Below, piece by piece: positions 45,901-51,220 of a DNA stretch of 64,000 bases. Each line of letters begins with the position of its first letter. Position 1 is the stretch's first letter. Source of the stretch: Streblospio benedicti (lineage: Eukaryota > Annelida > Polychaeta > Spionida > Spionidae); the NCBI GenBank assembly GCA_019095985.1, contig CM032667.1:39828849-39892848 (forward strand), given 5' to 3'. The translations under genes and the position numbers were made by a program. Below the pieces are notes generated by a model. It made no database searches and was not told where the DNA came from. It saw only the letters and a program-made list of their open reading frames with translations.

Positions 45901-46093
45901 GTATTGGAGACAAAGTTGTAGATCCTGCAGGAGATATCACAGAGACTGTAGGAGATCCCTTTGAAGCTCTTGGGGAAGCCCTTTGTGATCCTGAGGATAT
46001 CCTTGAAGTCCCCGGGGATGTCCTGGAGTTCCCTGGGGAGAACTTCCCTGTTCGTTGCGTAGTCATGGGCCAGCCAGCCACAGCCGTCATCAT
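4477..46093 (-). CDS. Roco-family protein (LRR-Roc-COR, MFHAS1-like) with giant inserts; 27 exons, 2,392 aa
   Basis: Coding exons in transcript order are 46093-45777, 42469-41895, 41506-41394, 40771-40598, 40230-40066, 39447-39359, 37820-37727, 37538-37429, 29018-28796, 28633-28475, 27329-27165, 25690-25571, 23422-23318, 22088-21954, 21177-21043, 20506-20401, 19141-19003, 13660-10790, 10295-10098, 9728-9614, 9288-9106, 8215-8138, 7357-7285, 7124-6951, 6569-6534, 5507-5373 and 4868-4477. Every junction is GT..AG, the phases agree and the sum is divisible by three. Domains: Ser/Pro-rich head 1-105, LRRs about 106-393, Roc about 394-640 (P-loop GSQAAGKT at 398-405, WDFSGH around 546, GTGAD at 603-607), COR-A about 674-975, repeat insert about 975-1931, COR-B about 1932-2080, zinc-ribbon-like tail with Cys 2157, 2160, 2185 and 2188. 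Roco proteins are GTPase scaffolds in which COR mediates dimerisation. No kinase follows COR, as in MFHAS1. Exact small exons (8138-8215, 6534-6569, 20401-20506) are the least certain. Confidence 0.88.
6534..9288 (-). CDS. Roco exons 21-25: post-COR region and zinc-ribbon-like motif
   Basis: Exons at 9106-9288, 8138-8215, 7285-7357, 6951-7124 and 6534-6569. The first starts LRFYLLKIVHDESCTCVRLE, resembling the beta sheet after COR, and then becomes acidic. The second is an acidic Glu/Ser linker with a weak acceptor. The third is a helix, ENLWNLMLPILKDAEDLIG. The fourth holds MECPSCHALAFHGEWLTP and, 24 residues on, ECEACHK followed by SNLLLVQP. This CxxC-x24-CxxC arrangement fits a zinc ribbon, and similar cysteine pairs occur after COR in MFHAS1-type proteins. 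The fifth is only 36 nt. Confidence 0.75.
9614..10295 (-). CDS. Roco exons 19-20: COR-B subdomain
   Basis: Exons at 10098-10295 and 9614-9728. Reading frame and phase continue from the giant exon. The sequence includes KVTRICIPWLRN, CLAAVFRFPR, then YIPSGLFETLIVRLMGS and IYHWKAGLYARHLAK. The FPRYIPSGLFxxLIVRL and HWKxGL patterns are the hallmark of COR-B in metazoan Roco proteins, and this subdomain forms the dimer interface in studied relatives. Its recovery right after 957 residues of repeats shows that the insert splits COR rather than ending the protein. Confidence 0.9.
10790..13660 (-). CDS. Roco exon 18: giant repeat-bearing exon inserted between COR-A and COR-B
   Basis: One uninterrupted exon of 2,871 nt encodes about 957 residues (975-1931), rich in Ser, Arg, Lys, Glu and Thr, and predicted to be disordered. 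An N-terminal array has ten units of 36 residues around the core RRRSHSRTDLGETQ followed by STPEEKPSRNTLK. The middle has TIPEIIVK-type repeats and RRKSRSK patches. A C-terminal array has eight units of 22 residues around KSRSPSMLETDLSVKT, preceded by related units with EEVGSNILSVNK. The RxxSxS and RSPS cores resemble basophilic and proline-directed kinase sites and 14-3-3 sites, which is inference only. The length, purity and lack of frame breaks in the arrays argue for a translated exon. No known domain is seen. Confidence 0.88.
11216..11760 (-). repeat. Coding 66-bp tandem repeat array (22-aa units) with a four-unit higher order
   Basis: Eight units of 66 bp encode KSRSPSM[LF]E-x-DLSVKT-[AE]E-[IEV]-KRR. 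The variable dipeptides recur in the order AEI, AEE, EEV, EEV, then again AEI, AEE, EEV. A block of about 264 bp has therefore been duplicated as a whole. The units are edged by degenerate copies toward 11760-11870. Confidence 0.88.
12570..13560 (-). repeat. Coding 108-bp tandem repeat array (36-aa units)
   Basis: Ten in-register units of 108 bp occur inside the giant Roco exon. The outermost two at the 5' end are degenerate, and the inner ones are nearly identical. Two alternating spacer types occur (PEEKPSRNTLK and PKRKLSSNTLK), indicating duplication of multi-unit blocks rather than single units. All copies stay in frame. Confidence 0.9.
14697..15590 (+). mobile_element. 5'-truncated LINE, C-terminal part of ORF2 (CR1/Jockey-group type)
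   Basis: The frame from 14697 reads DALSDWSALWKMKINYDKSK, then YKYLGLLLEEHLD, ALGLLIAKDKAHGG and YDCMVQSVTDYGACIWG, the standard thumb and connection region after the YADD box of non-LTR reverse transcriptases. Further on, LALRNVKNWTRRTMKKFG and RTYRTFKHEYKM match the C-terminus of the same family, in another frame, so the copy is degenerate with at least one frameshift near 15150-15240. The catalytic part and 5' end are missing. Confidence 0.8.
16764..18251. mobile_element. Foldback-type DNA element with GGTCTAGTCCTAAA ends
   Basis: The 14-bp termini at 16764-16777 and 18238-18251 are perfect reverse complements. Inside, a long imperfect palindrome pairs about 17445-17710 with 17757-18235 (both arms carry GTGACGTCACGAG, AAGTCACC and CTCTAAATCC), with a loop near 17735 and extra unpaired sequence in the right arm. 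There is no coding capacity. It adjoins, at 18252, a segment shared with the element at 42899-44418, so it may have inserted into a copy of that family. Confidence 0.5.
18252..18600 (-). repeat. Dispersed repeat segment shared with the 43.0-43.3 kb element
   Basis: Read on the minus strand this matches 43015-43330 on the plus strand. Both translate in one frame to similar strings (ADYSF, MSKTGLKY, then H..GLY), and both continue into GTGTATTGTGGTCAA and GATGAGACAC. The similarity extends over non-coding parts, so it is a shared transposon interior rather than evidence of a protein. Confidence 0.6.
19003..19141 (-). CDS. Roco exon 17: end of COR-A and start of the disordered insert
   Basis: Phase and splice sites give DSFLIGYPLERPGARTH and then a Ser/Arg/Thr-rich stretch (DRSNDRGESASTQRSRGDS). 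SFLIGYPL sits where Roco proteins have the YLIPSLLP strand that closes COR-A, so the break into disordered sequence occurs inside this exon. The donor is CAG|GTGAGA. The exon ends two bases into an Arg codon completed by the giant exon. Confidence 0.7.
19142..20400. other. Roco intron 16
   Basis: AT-rich intron of 1.26 kb between exons 16 and 17. I see no exon, RNA gene or clear repeat. A short direct repeat of TTTGTGATTTAT occurs near 19620-19645. Confidence 0.6.
20401..27329 (-). CDS. Roco exons 11-16: COR-A subdomain with Lys-rich insert
   Basis: Exons at 27165-27329, 25571-25690, 23318-23422, 21954-22088, 21043-21177 and 20401-20506. Recognisable COR-A pieces are PSLWTNVEYYVEDKGWALV, HLINNITHYLHNTGK, LWFSDVPGLSHLVFLRPAWL followed by ADILKALFRHD, KELLRCLWAHLM, and YDCLLDITEHFG. 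The 40-residue exon at 25571-25690 is an insertion with a run of about ten lysines followed by QPPPNVPFDG. It is not part of the usual COR fold. The acceptor chosen for 20506 is the only good one that preserves phase. Confidence 0.85.
20815..21030. mobile_element. MITE-like repeat beside a Roco splice donor
   Basis: GC-richer than its surroundings. TAGGAGTGTCCACACCAA near 20825 and TAGTGTCCACACCAA near 20940 face GTTGTGGACGGGCC near 21015 in inverted orientation. An internal palindrome pairs GGCCGACGCGACG with CGCGTCGGCC. It ends about 12 bp from the donor of exon 15 (first intron base 21042). No coding capacity. Confidence 0.6.
22089..25570. other. Roco introns around exon 13
   Basis: Apart from the exon at 23318-23422, this is AT-rich intron. 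A repeated GGAGGACTA/ACTAGTC motif near 24860-25030 suggests a decayed repeat. No gene or RNA is seen. Confidence 0.55.
25691..27164. other. Roco intron 11
   Basis: AT-rich intron with no coding signal. It contains the foldback repeat listed at 25838-25995. Confidence 0.55.
25838..25995. repeat. Foldback MITE in Roco intron 11
   Basis: ACTAAAGAACAAGTTA at 25838 and TAACTTGTTCTTTAGT ending near 25995 are reverse complements. Arms of about 43 bp pair with a few mismatches (TCACCTATTTTGTC against GAAAATAGATG). The centre carries CCATACTATGG. Confidence 0.65.
27755..27781 (+). repeat. (GTAT)n microsatellite
   Basis: Perfect tetranucleotide tract, about six units of GTAT, inside Roco intron 10. 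It lies in a repeat-like region that also carries a direct repeat of GGCACTTTGCCAATTA near 27880 and 28035. Confidence 0.85.
28158..28387. mobile_element. MITE with 22-bp terminal inverted repeats
   Basis: AAGTGCTCAGAGAGCACAGC at 28158 is matched exactly in reverse complement at 28366-28387. Weaker pairing continues inward (CATGGGCAAT on the left and ATTGCCCATG on the right). The length is about 230 bp and it has no coding capacity. It lies about 90 bp downstream of Roco exon 10 in transcript order. Confidence 0.75.
28475..29018 (-). CDS. Roco exons 9-10: second half of Roc
   Basis: Exons at 28796-29018 and 28475-28633. The first starts with the rest of DFSGH, then PQYMMSNYHFLDENALVW and LVFDLSKYE, the typical Roc run after G3, and reaches VAMVIGTGADRLRPK, which fits the G4 position (usually THxD in Roco). 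The second exon is a charged amphipathic helix, VHDRIMRHLQEHREGIEKEI, typical of the Roc-COR linker. The Asp of GTGAD is kept, so guanine-nucleotide binding is plausible. Confidence 0.9.
29540..29639. repeat. 100-bp foldback repeat
   Basis: Arms of about 48 bp: GTACCTTCCATTTTGG at 29540 pairs with AAAAATAGAAGGTAC ending at 29639, and AACTTCATT pairs with AATGAAGTT across a very short loop. AGGTTCCAAT flanks both sides (29512 and 29641), a probable insertion footprint. It lies in the Roco intron, upstream of the first C1q gene. Confidence 0.7.
29873..29917 (+). promoter_or_regulatory. Promoter of first C1q gene: E-box/GATA element and TATA box
   Basis: The 25-bp word at 29873-29897, with core GACAGCTGCTTATCA, contains an E-box (CAGCTG) and a GATA site (TTATC on this strand). 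It recurs with one mismatch before the second C1q gene. TATATAAGG at 29909-29917 is a good TATA box about 55 bp before the start codon at 29970. Confidence 0.65.
29970..34969 (+). CDS. Secreted C1q-domain protein 1 (194 aa, six exons), nested in a Roco intron
   Basis: Exons are 29970-30026, 33043-33084, 33292-33373, 34019-34153, 34445-34575 and 34832-34969, 585 nt in phase. MKTIFLLCVWITVICA is a signal peptide. Residues about 20-60 form a coiled coil (VKHILNKVGELQ, then KKVTTLEQQNIEQ). The rest is a C1q globular domain: AFTAYLNYD, TNIGGGYD, VPGSYFFTATML, LEAGDVVSVVSI, and the closing strand NVYVTFSGFMIS. There is no collagen region, so it is a C1q-like lectin of the type expanded in bivalves, probably a secreted trimer. 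Two cysteines occur in the domain. It lies antisense within the 8.4-kb Roco intron 8. Its first intron is 3 kb because of nested transposons. AATAAA is at 34996. Confidence 0.93.
30579..30607 (+). repeat. GGT/poly-G low-complexity tract
   Basis: GGTGGTGGTGG followed by a run of more than ten G, in intron 1 of the first C1q gene, just upstream of the Harbinger-like element. Confidence 0.8.
30721..32410. mobile_element. Harbinger-like MITE (TTA target site) carrying a later insertion
   Basis: The inverted ends AGCGAGGGGCACATTCTACC (30721-30740) and the complement of 32391-32410 match at 19 of 20 bases. TTA flanks both ends, the target duplication used by PIF/Harbinger. Without the nested element the length is about 540 bp, GC-rich, and includes the palindrome AAGTTTGGCTTGCCAAACTT. 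Open frames in it are chance products of GC-rich repeat DNA. Confidence 0.75.
30758..31902. mobile_element. hAT-like non-autonomous element nested in the Harbinger-like MITE
   Basis: GTCTACAG occurs exactly at 30750-30757 and 31903-31910, an 8-bp target duplication typical of hAT. The ends are CAGGGAGGTAGC and, reversed, CAGGGGGTAGCC, with further inverted similarity (GCGTACCTTTTT near both ends). The CAGGG start also fits hAT. Length 1,145 bp with no transposase frame, so it was mobilised in trans. Confidence 0.85.
35641..35679 (+). promoter_or_regulatory. Promoter of second C1q gene: shared E-box/GATA element and AP-1 site
   Basis: The 25-bp word at 35641-35665 matches 29873-29897 at 24 of 25 positions, and in both genes it begins exactly 97 bp before the aligned ATG. 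Here no TATA box follows. Instead a perfect AP-1 word TGACTCA is at 35673-35679, close to where the first gene has its TATA box. Confidence 0.6.
35738..37299 (+). CDS. Secreted C1q-domain protein 2 (196 aa, six exons), tandem paralogue
   Basis: Exons are 35738-35800, 36000-36041, 36360-36441, 36607-36741, 36871-37001 and 37162-37299, 591 nt in phase. Exons 2 to 6 have the same lengths and phases as in the first gene (42, 82, 135, 131 and 138 nt). Signal peptide MKYFLLCVWITVI. An ATG directly upstream at 35735 is an equal alternative start. The coiled coil (SVLNEVEKLE, KKIVSLEQENIEQ) precedes the C1q domain (AFTAYLNFETEVSAGEWIP, NIGGGFD, VPGSYFFTATILPS, LAAGDVVSVISVND). Both proteins end SGFMISENPQ. 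Introns are short, so this copy shows the structure before transposon growth in copy 1. AATAAA is at 37326. It lies only about 100 bp from Roco exon 8 on the other strand. Confidence 0.93.
37429..39447 (-). CDS. Roco exons 6-8: disordered insert inside Roc, then the WDF strand
   Basis: Exons at 39359-39447, 37727-37820 and 37429-37538. They encode about 97 residues of Ser/Lys/Pro-rich sequence (for example SDDETPPSTPKSKTKL and APSRSKSSTRQLAKK, then a KEEKKEKK run) placed between switch I and the G3 strand LLNLAIWDF. Ordinary Roc domains have only a short loop here. The final exon stops two bases into the serine codon of WDFSGH. The next exon, 8.4 kb away, completes it. Confidence 0.85.
37821..39358. 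other. Roco intron 6
   Basis: AT-rich intron of 1.5 kb inside the Roc-insert coding region. No exon or clear repeat is seen. Confidence 0.55.
39880..39990. repeat. (TA)n tract
   Basis: About 110 bp of nearly pure TA repeat, interrupted by GGTAA and GAAA words, in the Roco intron directly after the P-loop exon. It can form cruciform DNA and is a likely site of length variation or assembly error. Confidence 0.9.
40066..40230 (-). CDS. Roco exon 5: Roc GTPase P-loop and switch I
   Basis: The 55-residue exon starts ILAIGSQAAGKTSMIQSL, a Walker A motif of the GxxxxGK[ST] type preceded by a hydrophobic beta strand, as in Ras-like Roc domains. FTCGLDMYDITV near the middle corresponds to the TxGI switch I region. 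It begins and ends in phase 0. The donor (GTACAT) is followed by about 125 bp of intron and then a long TA-rich tract. Confidence 0.92.
40598..42469 (-). CDS. Roco exons 2-4: leucine-rich repeats and LRR-Roc linker
   Basis: Exons at 41895-42469, 41394-41506 and 40598-40771. The first gives about eight LRRs of 23 residues, for example LERLDIGFNRLSENNVPQC and LHDLDISGNALTTLPSEL, with the LxxLxLxxNxL spacing of intracellular LRRs. The second continues with MVDLSDNMISKFPEHL and LDVSKNRIK. The third (IIPSNL...QELIIRDNPV) is the last repeat and cap, ending in a helix with QYFQEAKSEMQVYQGLK that leads straight into the P-loop. LRRs in Roco proteins bind partners and precede Roc in this order. Confidence 0.92.
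42597..44885 (-). mobile_element. Penelope-like element fossil with GIY-YIG endonuclease remnant
   Basis: Minus-strand frames include SDPKKKCGVVYKIACSSW and EEYVGETGRTL, the GIY-YIG nuclease signature that follows the reverse transcriptase in Penelope-like elements, and nearby TRLMEHFNKN and IQIHSQKTGH. Inverted repeats of about 50 bp bound the region (TATTGATACACTAAC on the left, its complement on the right). No reverse transcriptase core is present, so it is a broken, partial copy. A separate DNA transposon lies inside it. Confidence 0.65.
42899..44418. mobile_element. 1.5-kb DNA transposon with ~115-bp TIRs built of CGCAAAATATAACC units
   Basis: The ends GTTAGACCGCAAAATATAAC (left) and its complement at the right start inverted repeats of about 115 bp. 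Each holds several copies of CGCAAAATATAACC and a palindrome TTTGCGTTAACGCAAA. AAGGTAC followed by T or G flanks both ends (42891-42898 and 44419-44426), an 8-bp target duplication with one mismatch, as in hAT-type insertion. No transposase frame. The interior at 43015-43330 matches the repeat at 18252-18600. It was inserted into the Penelope-like fossil. Confidence 0.8.
45777..46093 (-). CDS. Roco exon 1: start codon and Ser/Pro/Gly-rich head
   Basis: ATG at 46093 (a second ATG follows directly) opens 105 residues rich in Ser, Pro and Gly, with imperfect SPG/SSG/SPR-type steps, ending PQRRSS before the donor GTTAGT. An in-frame TGA lies just upstream, so this Met is the likely start. The exon ends two bases into a codon that the LRR exon completes. 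A pyrimidine-rich acceptor (TTTTTTTTAG) about 25 bp upstream suggests one or more 5' UTR exons further out. No domain is recognised and the segment looks disordered. Confidence 0.75.
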
Positions 46094-46097
46094 GTGA

Positions 46098-46109
46098 CTA
46101 AACCATCAT
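46098..46109 (-). promoter_or_regulatory. Tiny upstream ORF next to the Roco start codon
   Basis: ATGATGGTTTAG ends four bases before the main ATG, in another frame. If this is part of the 5' UTR, it is a three-codon upstream ORF that could reduce initiation or allow reinitiation. Confidence 0.3.
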
Positions 46110-46126
46110 CAGTGCTAAAAAAAAGA

Positions 46127-49100
46127 TTGAGAGCCATAAAACTACCAAAATATGTATCTTTACATGATATATTGAACATAATATTTATGTAACACACTTT
46201 ATTTTGGCCGTTCACACATTATTCAATTCTTAGCCTATGACGGCAGAGGTCTAGGAAGTGGGCACCCTATGTTAATTAACGTTAGTAAAATAATTAATTT
46301 GCCTCCATCTGGATTTTCCATATTTTGGAAAGATGAAGATAAAGAATTTAGATTTACTTATTGATGATACTGACAAGGCCAACGTTCTATAGGCCCCTTT
46401 TCTACACATGCAAGTGTATTTTATGATGAGTTAGTTTATCCAGCCTCGAGCAACCACGATAAATGCATGAAAACTCATTCTATGTGAGAGTGGGGATGGT
46501 TGTAACGCCCTGCCTACCACACCACATCATGGAAGCCAATAACTTGAACACTCAAGAATTGATCAGAACTTCATGGAACCCCATGCTTTCAATGAAATTT
46601 ATGATGAACACTTGCATAGCCTCACATAGCCCCTTCAAAGACTACCATTTACGAAGGTGCATGGCAGTCCACAGGGGGCCTTGATGAGGTCTTATCAATA
46701 AAACCGACTACCTCTCGATATCCAGTGTCTACGCACAATAGAAACAGATCTTTCACCTTTCGCTAGAGATGTGCATTTTTGTGGTGCAGAGTTGCATCTT
46801 ACAGAGTGGTGCACATTAAACAATGCGAAACTTTCTGACCTGGGAAGGGGGACCCGATCGAGCAATGCTAATGGGAAGCAGATGTACTATCAGAGACATG
46901 CACACCCACCTCAGCATGCAATCTGCAAAACTTATATATGGAATGATAATTGAATTATGGTAATTTGACAATAAAACTTATTAAAAGTAAGTTTACCACA
47001 TGCTTCTGCTTTTTTCAATATCAGGGATCCGAAGGGGCTGTACTAGTACTGAATTCTTCTATATTAACGCTGTCTGGACCCTAACATATATTTTGAACAA
47101 CAAACATGAAGCCTGACACTAAACGGTAGACAAATGATTTTATATCATATCATTAGTAACCACTATTTTTACTGTGGCAAAAGTACACTGTAGGTGTATA
47201 ACAAGGAAACCTAAAAATATTCATGAACGGGGTTACGAAATAAAAAATTCATTTCCATTTTAGCCAATAGTGTTAACGACATTCGGTTGCTACATGATGT
47301 CTGGGATATTATGGACGCAAACTTATTACTAGTGTTAATGATTGTATAGTAATAGTACATTCGTAATTATGATCATGTAGATTAAACATAATCAAGTGAA
47401 AAATAAACAAAATCATCTAAAAATCAATCGGCTTTTGTAGATTTAGCGACTATACTTTACAAATTTCTTTAAAAAAAGGCCCTTCACTTTATCATGAGGA
47501 CTCTTATCATAAATAGATTTTTATGGGCTATACTCTATAATAGTTTATTCTTTTAGCATTATTTACAATAGAAGGTTATCAATCTAATCAGCAGCACTAT
47601 GAATAATATATGTTTTATGCACTTTCACCATATGAATACAATTTACTTAGTACTTATATACTTCATATTATATCACAAGATATTTATAGATCCTTCTATC
47701 AACATTATTTCAATTTACATTATTAGGCTTTTAACATATGCGTTTTTATTTCATGATTTATATAAGTACATAGATTAATCACATATTTGTCTAGATATAA
47801 CTATTTGATATTTCATATAATGCAATTATTAAATAATAAATTAAGACATATATATTACTCTTCACCTTCAATTGCAACTGGATATAATAAGTTAAGTCTA
47901 TTGCATGTATTTCTAACCACAGTGGTGATCAAAACAAAATCTTCGACAATTTCTATTCTTATGTATATAGACCTAATTACTATTTGACGCAGGTATATGA
48001 GAAATGTCTTTACTTTCTTAATTCAATATTTCTTATATCGTGGTTCATCTTATCAGTTTTAACCAATTCCAACACAGAGAGACTTATCAAAATGATTTTT
48101 TAAATAAAATAACGTATCCAATCTGTACAGTGGGAAATGCAAACAATTAGATTAAATTGACACACCCGATCATCATTGCATGGATTCATTCCTCATATAT
48201 TGCTCATTCAAGCTATGATTTGATCATTTACCCTCCTAGAAAATTGATATCCAATTTTAAATTTAGATAATCGTTATGGTATTTATGTATCTTTTATAGA
48301 GCTGTAAAATTTACAGAAGAGTGACAGCAGAGTGTTCCCATATAGCAGGTGAAAGGGTTTGTGACACATGAACACACACTAAAGATCAGACAAGATAGTA
48401 CAGAATGATAAATGACAAACAACAATGCCGATTTTCAGAGTTGTCTCACAAGGAGCATAAAGAGTCTTTTGCCAGGAGTCTATAGGGGTGGTGAAAATTA
48501 CTGCCAGTTTACACCAATACAAGGTGGTGCCTAGTGTCACTAAAATGTCCATATTCAACGTACTTTCCCACAGCTGGTCGACATATTCTATATGCAGACC
48601 ATATTCTAAGCACAGATTCTAAAATATAAGAAACTATATCGAGTACAACGGCAGATACCAAGCCACCACAAACTGTTCGTGAAGTAGTATTGAAGTTCTT
48701 CCTTGCAACTCACTACAAATATACGCTAGTTTGTAAACAGATTATTTGACCACTCCATAGCAGCTCATGTGTGAAGATGCCAGGTGAAACACACAAGTCA
48801 CTGTGTATGCATATTAATACAACAGCAATGGCTCGTAACCCCCCCCATTTCACCCACGGACGAGCACGGCAGATTACCGGGTCGATTCTAGTGTGCCCGA
48901 TTGTTGCGCTGAGAGCACAACTAGTAGCCCGAGAACTGACCCAATTTCCATCAGGGACGGGGATTGCACTCGCCTCACACTCGCCTCAAACCCAGCCACT
49001 CTCGCCTTGTAGATTTGAGGCGAGTGAGTTTGAGATGAGTAGAGACGAGTACAGGCGAGAGACCGTACGATTAGAGACAATGCTCTTAACAACGGAACTA

Positions 49101-49430
49101 TCGTGCCTGTTTGTCTGATGATGCATTCGAAGAACATTCATCCCTCTATTGGCGGATTCAATCATATCTCATTTTGTGAAATTGGTCGAGTGAGGGACAA
49201 TCTTCCCTGATGGTTTTCACTTGTCCCTCAATCATGCTTTCTCACCGCTTCTCGTGTAATATTGGCCGACTTAAGCTGCGCCTATACAACTTGCCTCATG
49301 TCGACCTGATTCTCATAATATCATCATTCTCTAATTGTCTTCAATCAGGCCGATATAGACAACGCGGAGTGAGAACGATTGAACTAATCTCGTCTCCAGT
49401 CGGCCGACATTAGGTGCAGAGATGACTGAT
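46127..49430. other. Intergenic region upstream of the Roco gene
   Basis: No supported gene. The first few hundred bases are the likely Roco promoter, with no recognisable core element. 47.4-48.1 kb is very AT-rich. At 48.95-49.06 kb a GC-richer patch carries inverted ACTCGCCTC/GAGGCGAGT words, probably a decayed repeat. Confidence 0.5.
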
Positions 49431-49511
49431 TTTTGCTAGAAAGAAGATGTGCACTCAGAAATCTTTGTATCTTAAGAAAGATTGATGAAAGTGTAGGCAG
49501 ACCTCATAATA

Positions 49512-51058
49512 CTGTTGAAAACAGACCTAGTGGGGACTCGAACTCATAACCGTCTGACCACAAAACCATCTACCTATCACCTCAACCAGGGCGGATGTCG
49601 GATTATTTACATTGTTATTGAAGCACGTCTTGAGGAGGAGGATGCATGCATCAAAGTAAATCAGATGTCCATAGGGCATGGACACCCGATTTACTGTGAG
49701 GATGGGTGGTGTTAACGAGATAGAAGAATCGACCTTTCATCTGTACTGGTAGGTATTGCCATGACAAGGATACCTGTAAGTAGACTTTTGTTTCCATTGT
49801 CCATTTTTAACGCTGCTATTGTACTTGTAATACTGACATGAGAACTGCTTTGAAACAAAGTTTCTTCCTGTGATTCTTTTGGTCTTCAGATACTCTAGTC
49901 ATGGAGTATTCAGTGTTAAATACGTCATCAGCATGAAACATATCCTAATAAAGACAAGTGGGGAACTGGCAAGAGAGTTCCTCCAAACTTAATAAACTCA
50001 CTTCTACACCAAACTCGCCAGCCGTCCGTCTTCACACAACTTCCTATGGGAACAACTCTGTCGACTCTGTCCGGGCCTTGCTAAAGTCAATAAACGGACA
50101 TTGAAGTGACTTGCTTTGTCATACACGTCTCTTGTCTCTGGCGTGATATAGGCCTCTATTTTCAAAAATGAAATCACCATTAAAAGTGAAGTGACCAGCC
50201 ATTGTGTGAGCAGCCGGCTTCTCTCTGGAGTATTTGCCACTAAAAGTTAGACACTTCGCTATTATAGCAATGTCACTGTCTTCATGCTCATTTGTCAGAT
50301 ACAAATTTGTGTCAACTGTCTACATATCAATAAGTATAGTCGAATGTACAAACGTTTTTAATCCCTTCGAACTAGTGAGGATCACTAATTATTTGCATGT
50401 TAATTCTCAGCTCTGTCTCAATTATCACAATATCATAGAGTTGTTTGAAGCATTAATTGCATTAACTCAATTGTGGAATGAGTAATTTTATGACCTGCTC
50501 TCCAATTATTACGGTGCGTAAAATCGCATGCGAGTAATATTTAATATGAACAAACGGAACGTTTGTCATAAGATGATAATGGCGGTATTTGCAAACTAAT
50601 TACTTCCTGATAATGCAATTGAACATATCAATAATCGAAACAATAAAATTATATCATAAGCATAATTTGACCACTGGAAAAATTGCTAACACGGTTTAGA
50701 TCAATAAATTCAATGACTAATGTTATGTCTCTAGTCACACATCAAAATATCTTTATCATAATGGGCTTATTATCCTAAAATATACTAGTACACAATTCTT
50801 ATCGTTTCATGCGTGTCGTAAATCATATTATAATCCCATCGCAAATAGGGTACTGGATTGGGCTGATCCCCGCGGGATTGTCGTTGTGGATCTCAGCCGC
50901 GACTGGTAGTCTACAGACACAGTGTAGCAAATCCCGCACAGCCCCTAACATGTGATAAGTCAATCACAACATGATAAATATAATGAACACTGGATCTGCA
51001 ACTTCTAAAAAATTGAACACATATGTATGCATACCCAGCATATTATATCCAGTCGCTT
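49512..51058. repeat. First copy of a 1.55-kb sequence duplicated across an assembly gap
   Basis: From CTGTTGAAAACAGACC to TATATCCAGTCGCTT this segment matches 51221-52777 almost throughout, with scattered single-base differences and small indels of a few percent. After 51058 the sequence turns into A-rich low-complexity DNA and then the gap. It holds a SINE head and no gene. Confidence 0.9.
49532..49588 (-). repeat. tRNA-derived SINE head (A and B boxes)
   Basis: On the minus strand TGGTTGAGGTG (complement of 49578-49588) fits the RNA polymerase III A box, and GAGTTCGAGTCCCC (complement of 49532-49545) fits the B box, about 32 bp apart. The body would extend toward lower coordinates. A true tRNA is not supported because no acceptor stem closes. 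Confidence 0.55.
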
Positions 51059-51120
51059 CAGAAGTTTAAAAAAAACAAAAGATATATAAAAAAACAGATA
51101 ATTTTTTAAAAATTTTTAAA

Positions 51121-51220
51121 NNNNNNNNNNNNNNNNNNNNNNNNNNNNNNNNNNNNNNNNNNNNNNNNNNNNNNNNNNNNNNNNNNNNNNNNNNNNNNNN
51201 NNNNNNNNNNNNNNNNNNNN
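51121..51220. other. 100-N assembly gap
   Basis: Exactly 100 N, the usual placeholder for a scaffold join of unknown size. It separates the two copies of the 1.55-kb repeat. Confidence 0.99.

Noticed and set aside
49519-49600. Possible functional tRNA gene
   Set aside because: A and B boxes are present, but no acceptor-stem pairing or anticodon loop fits. Called as a SINE head instead.
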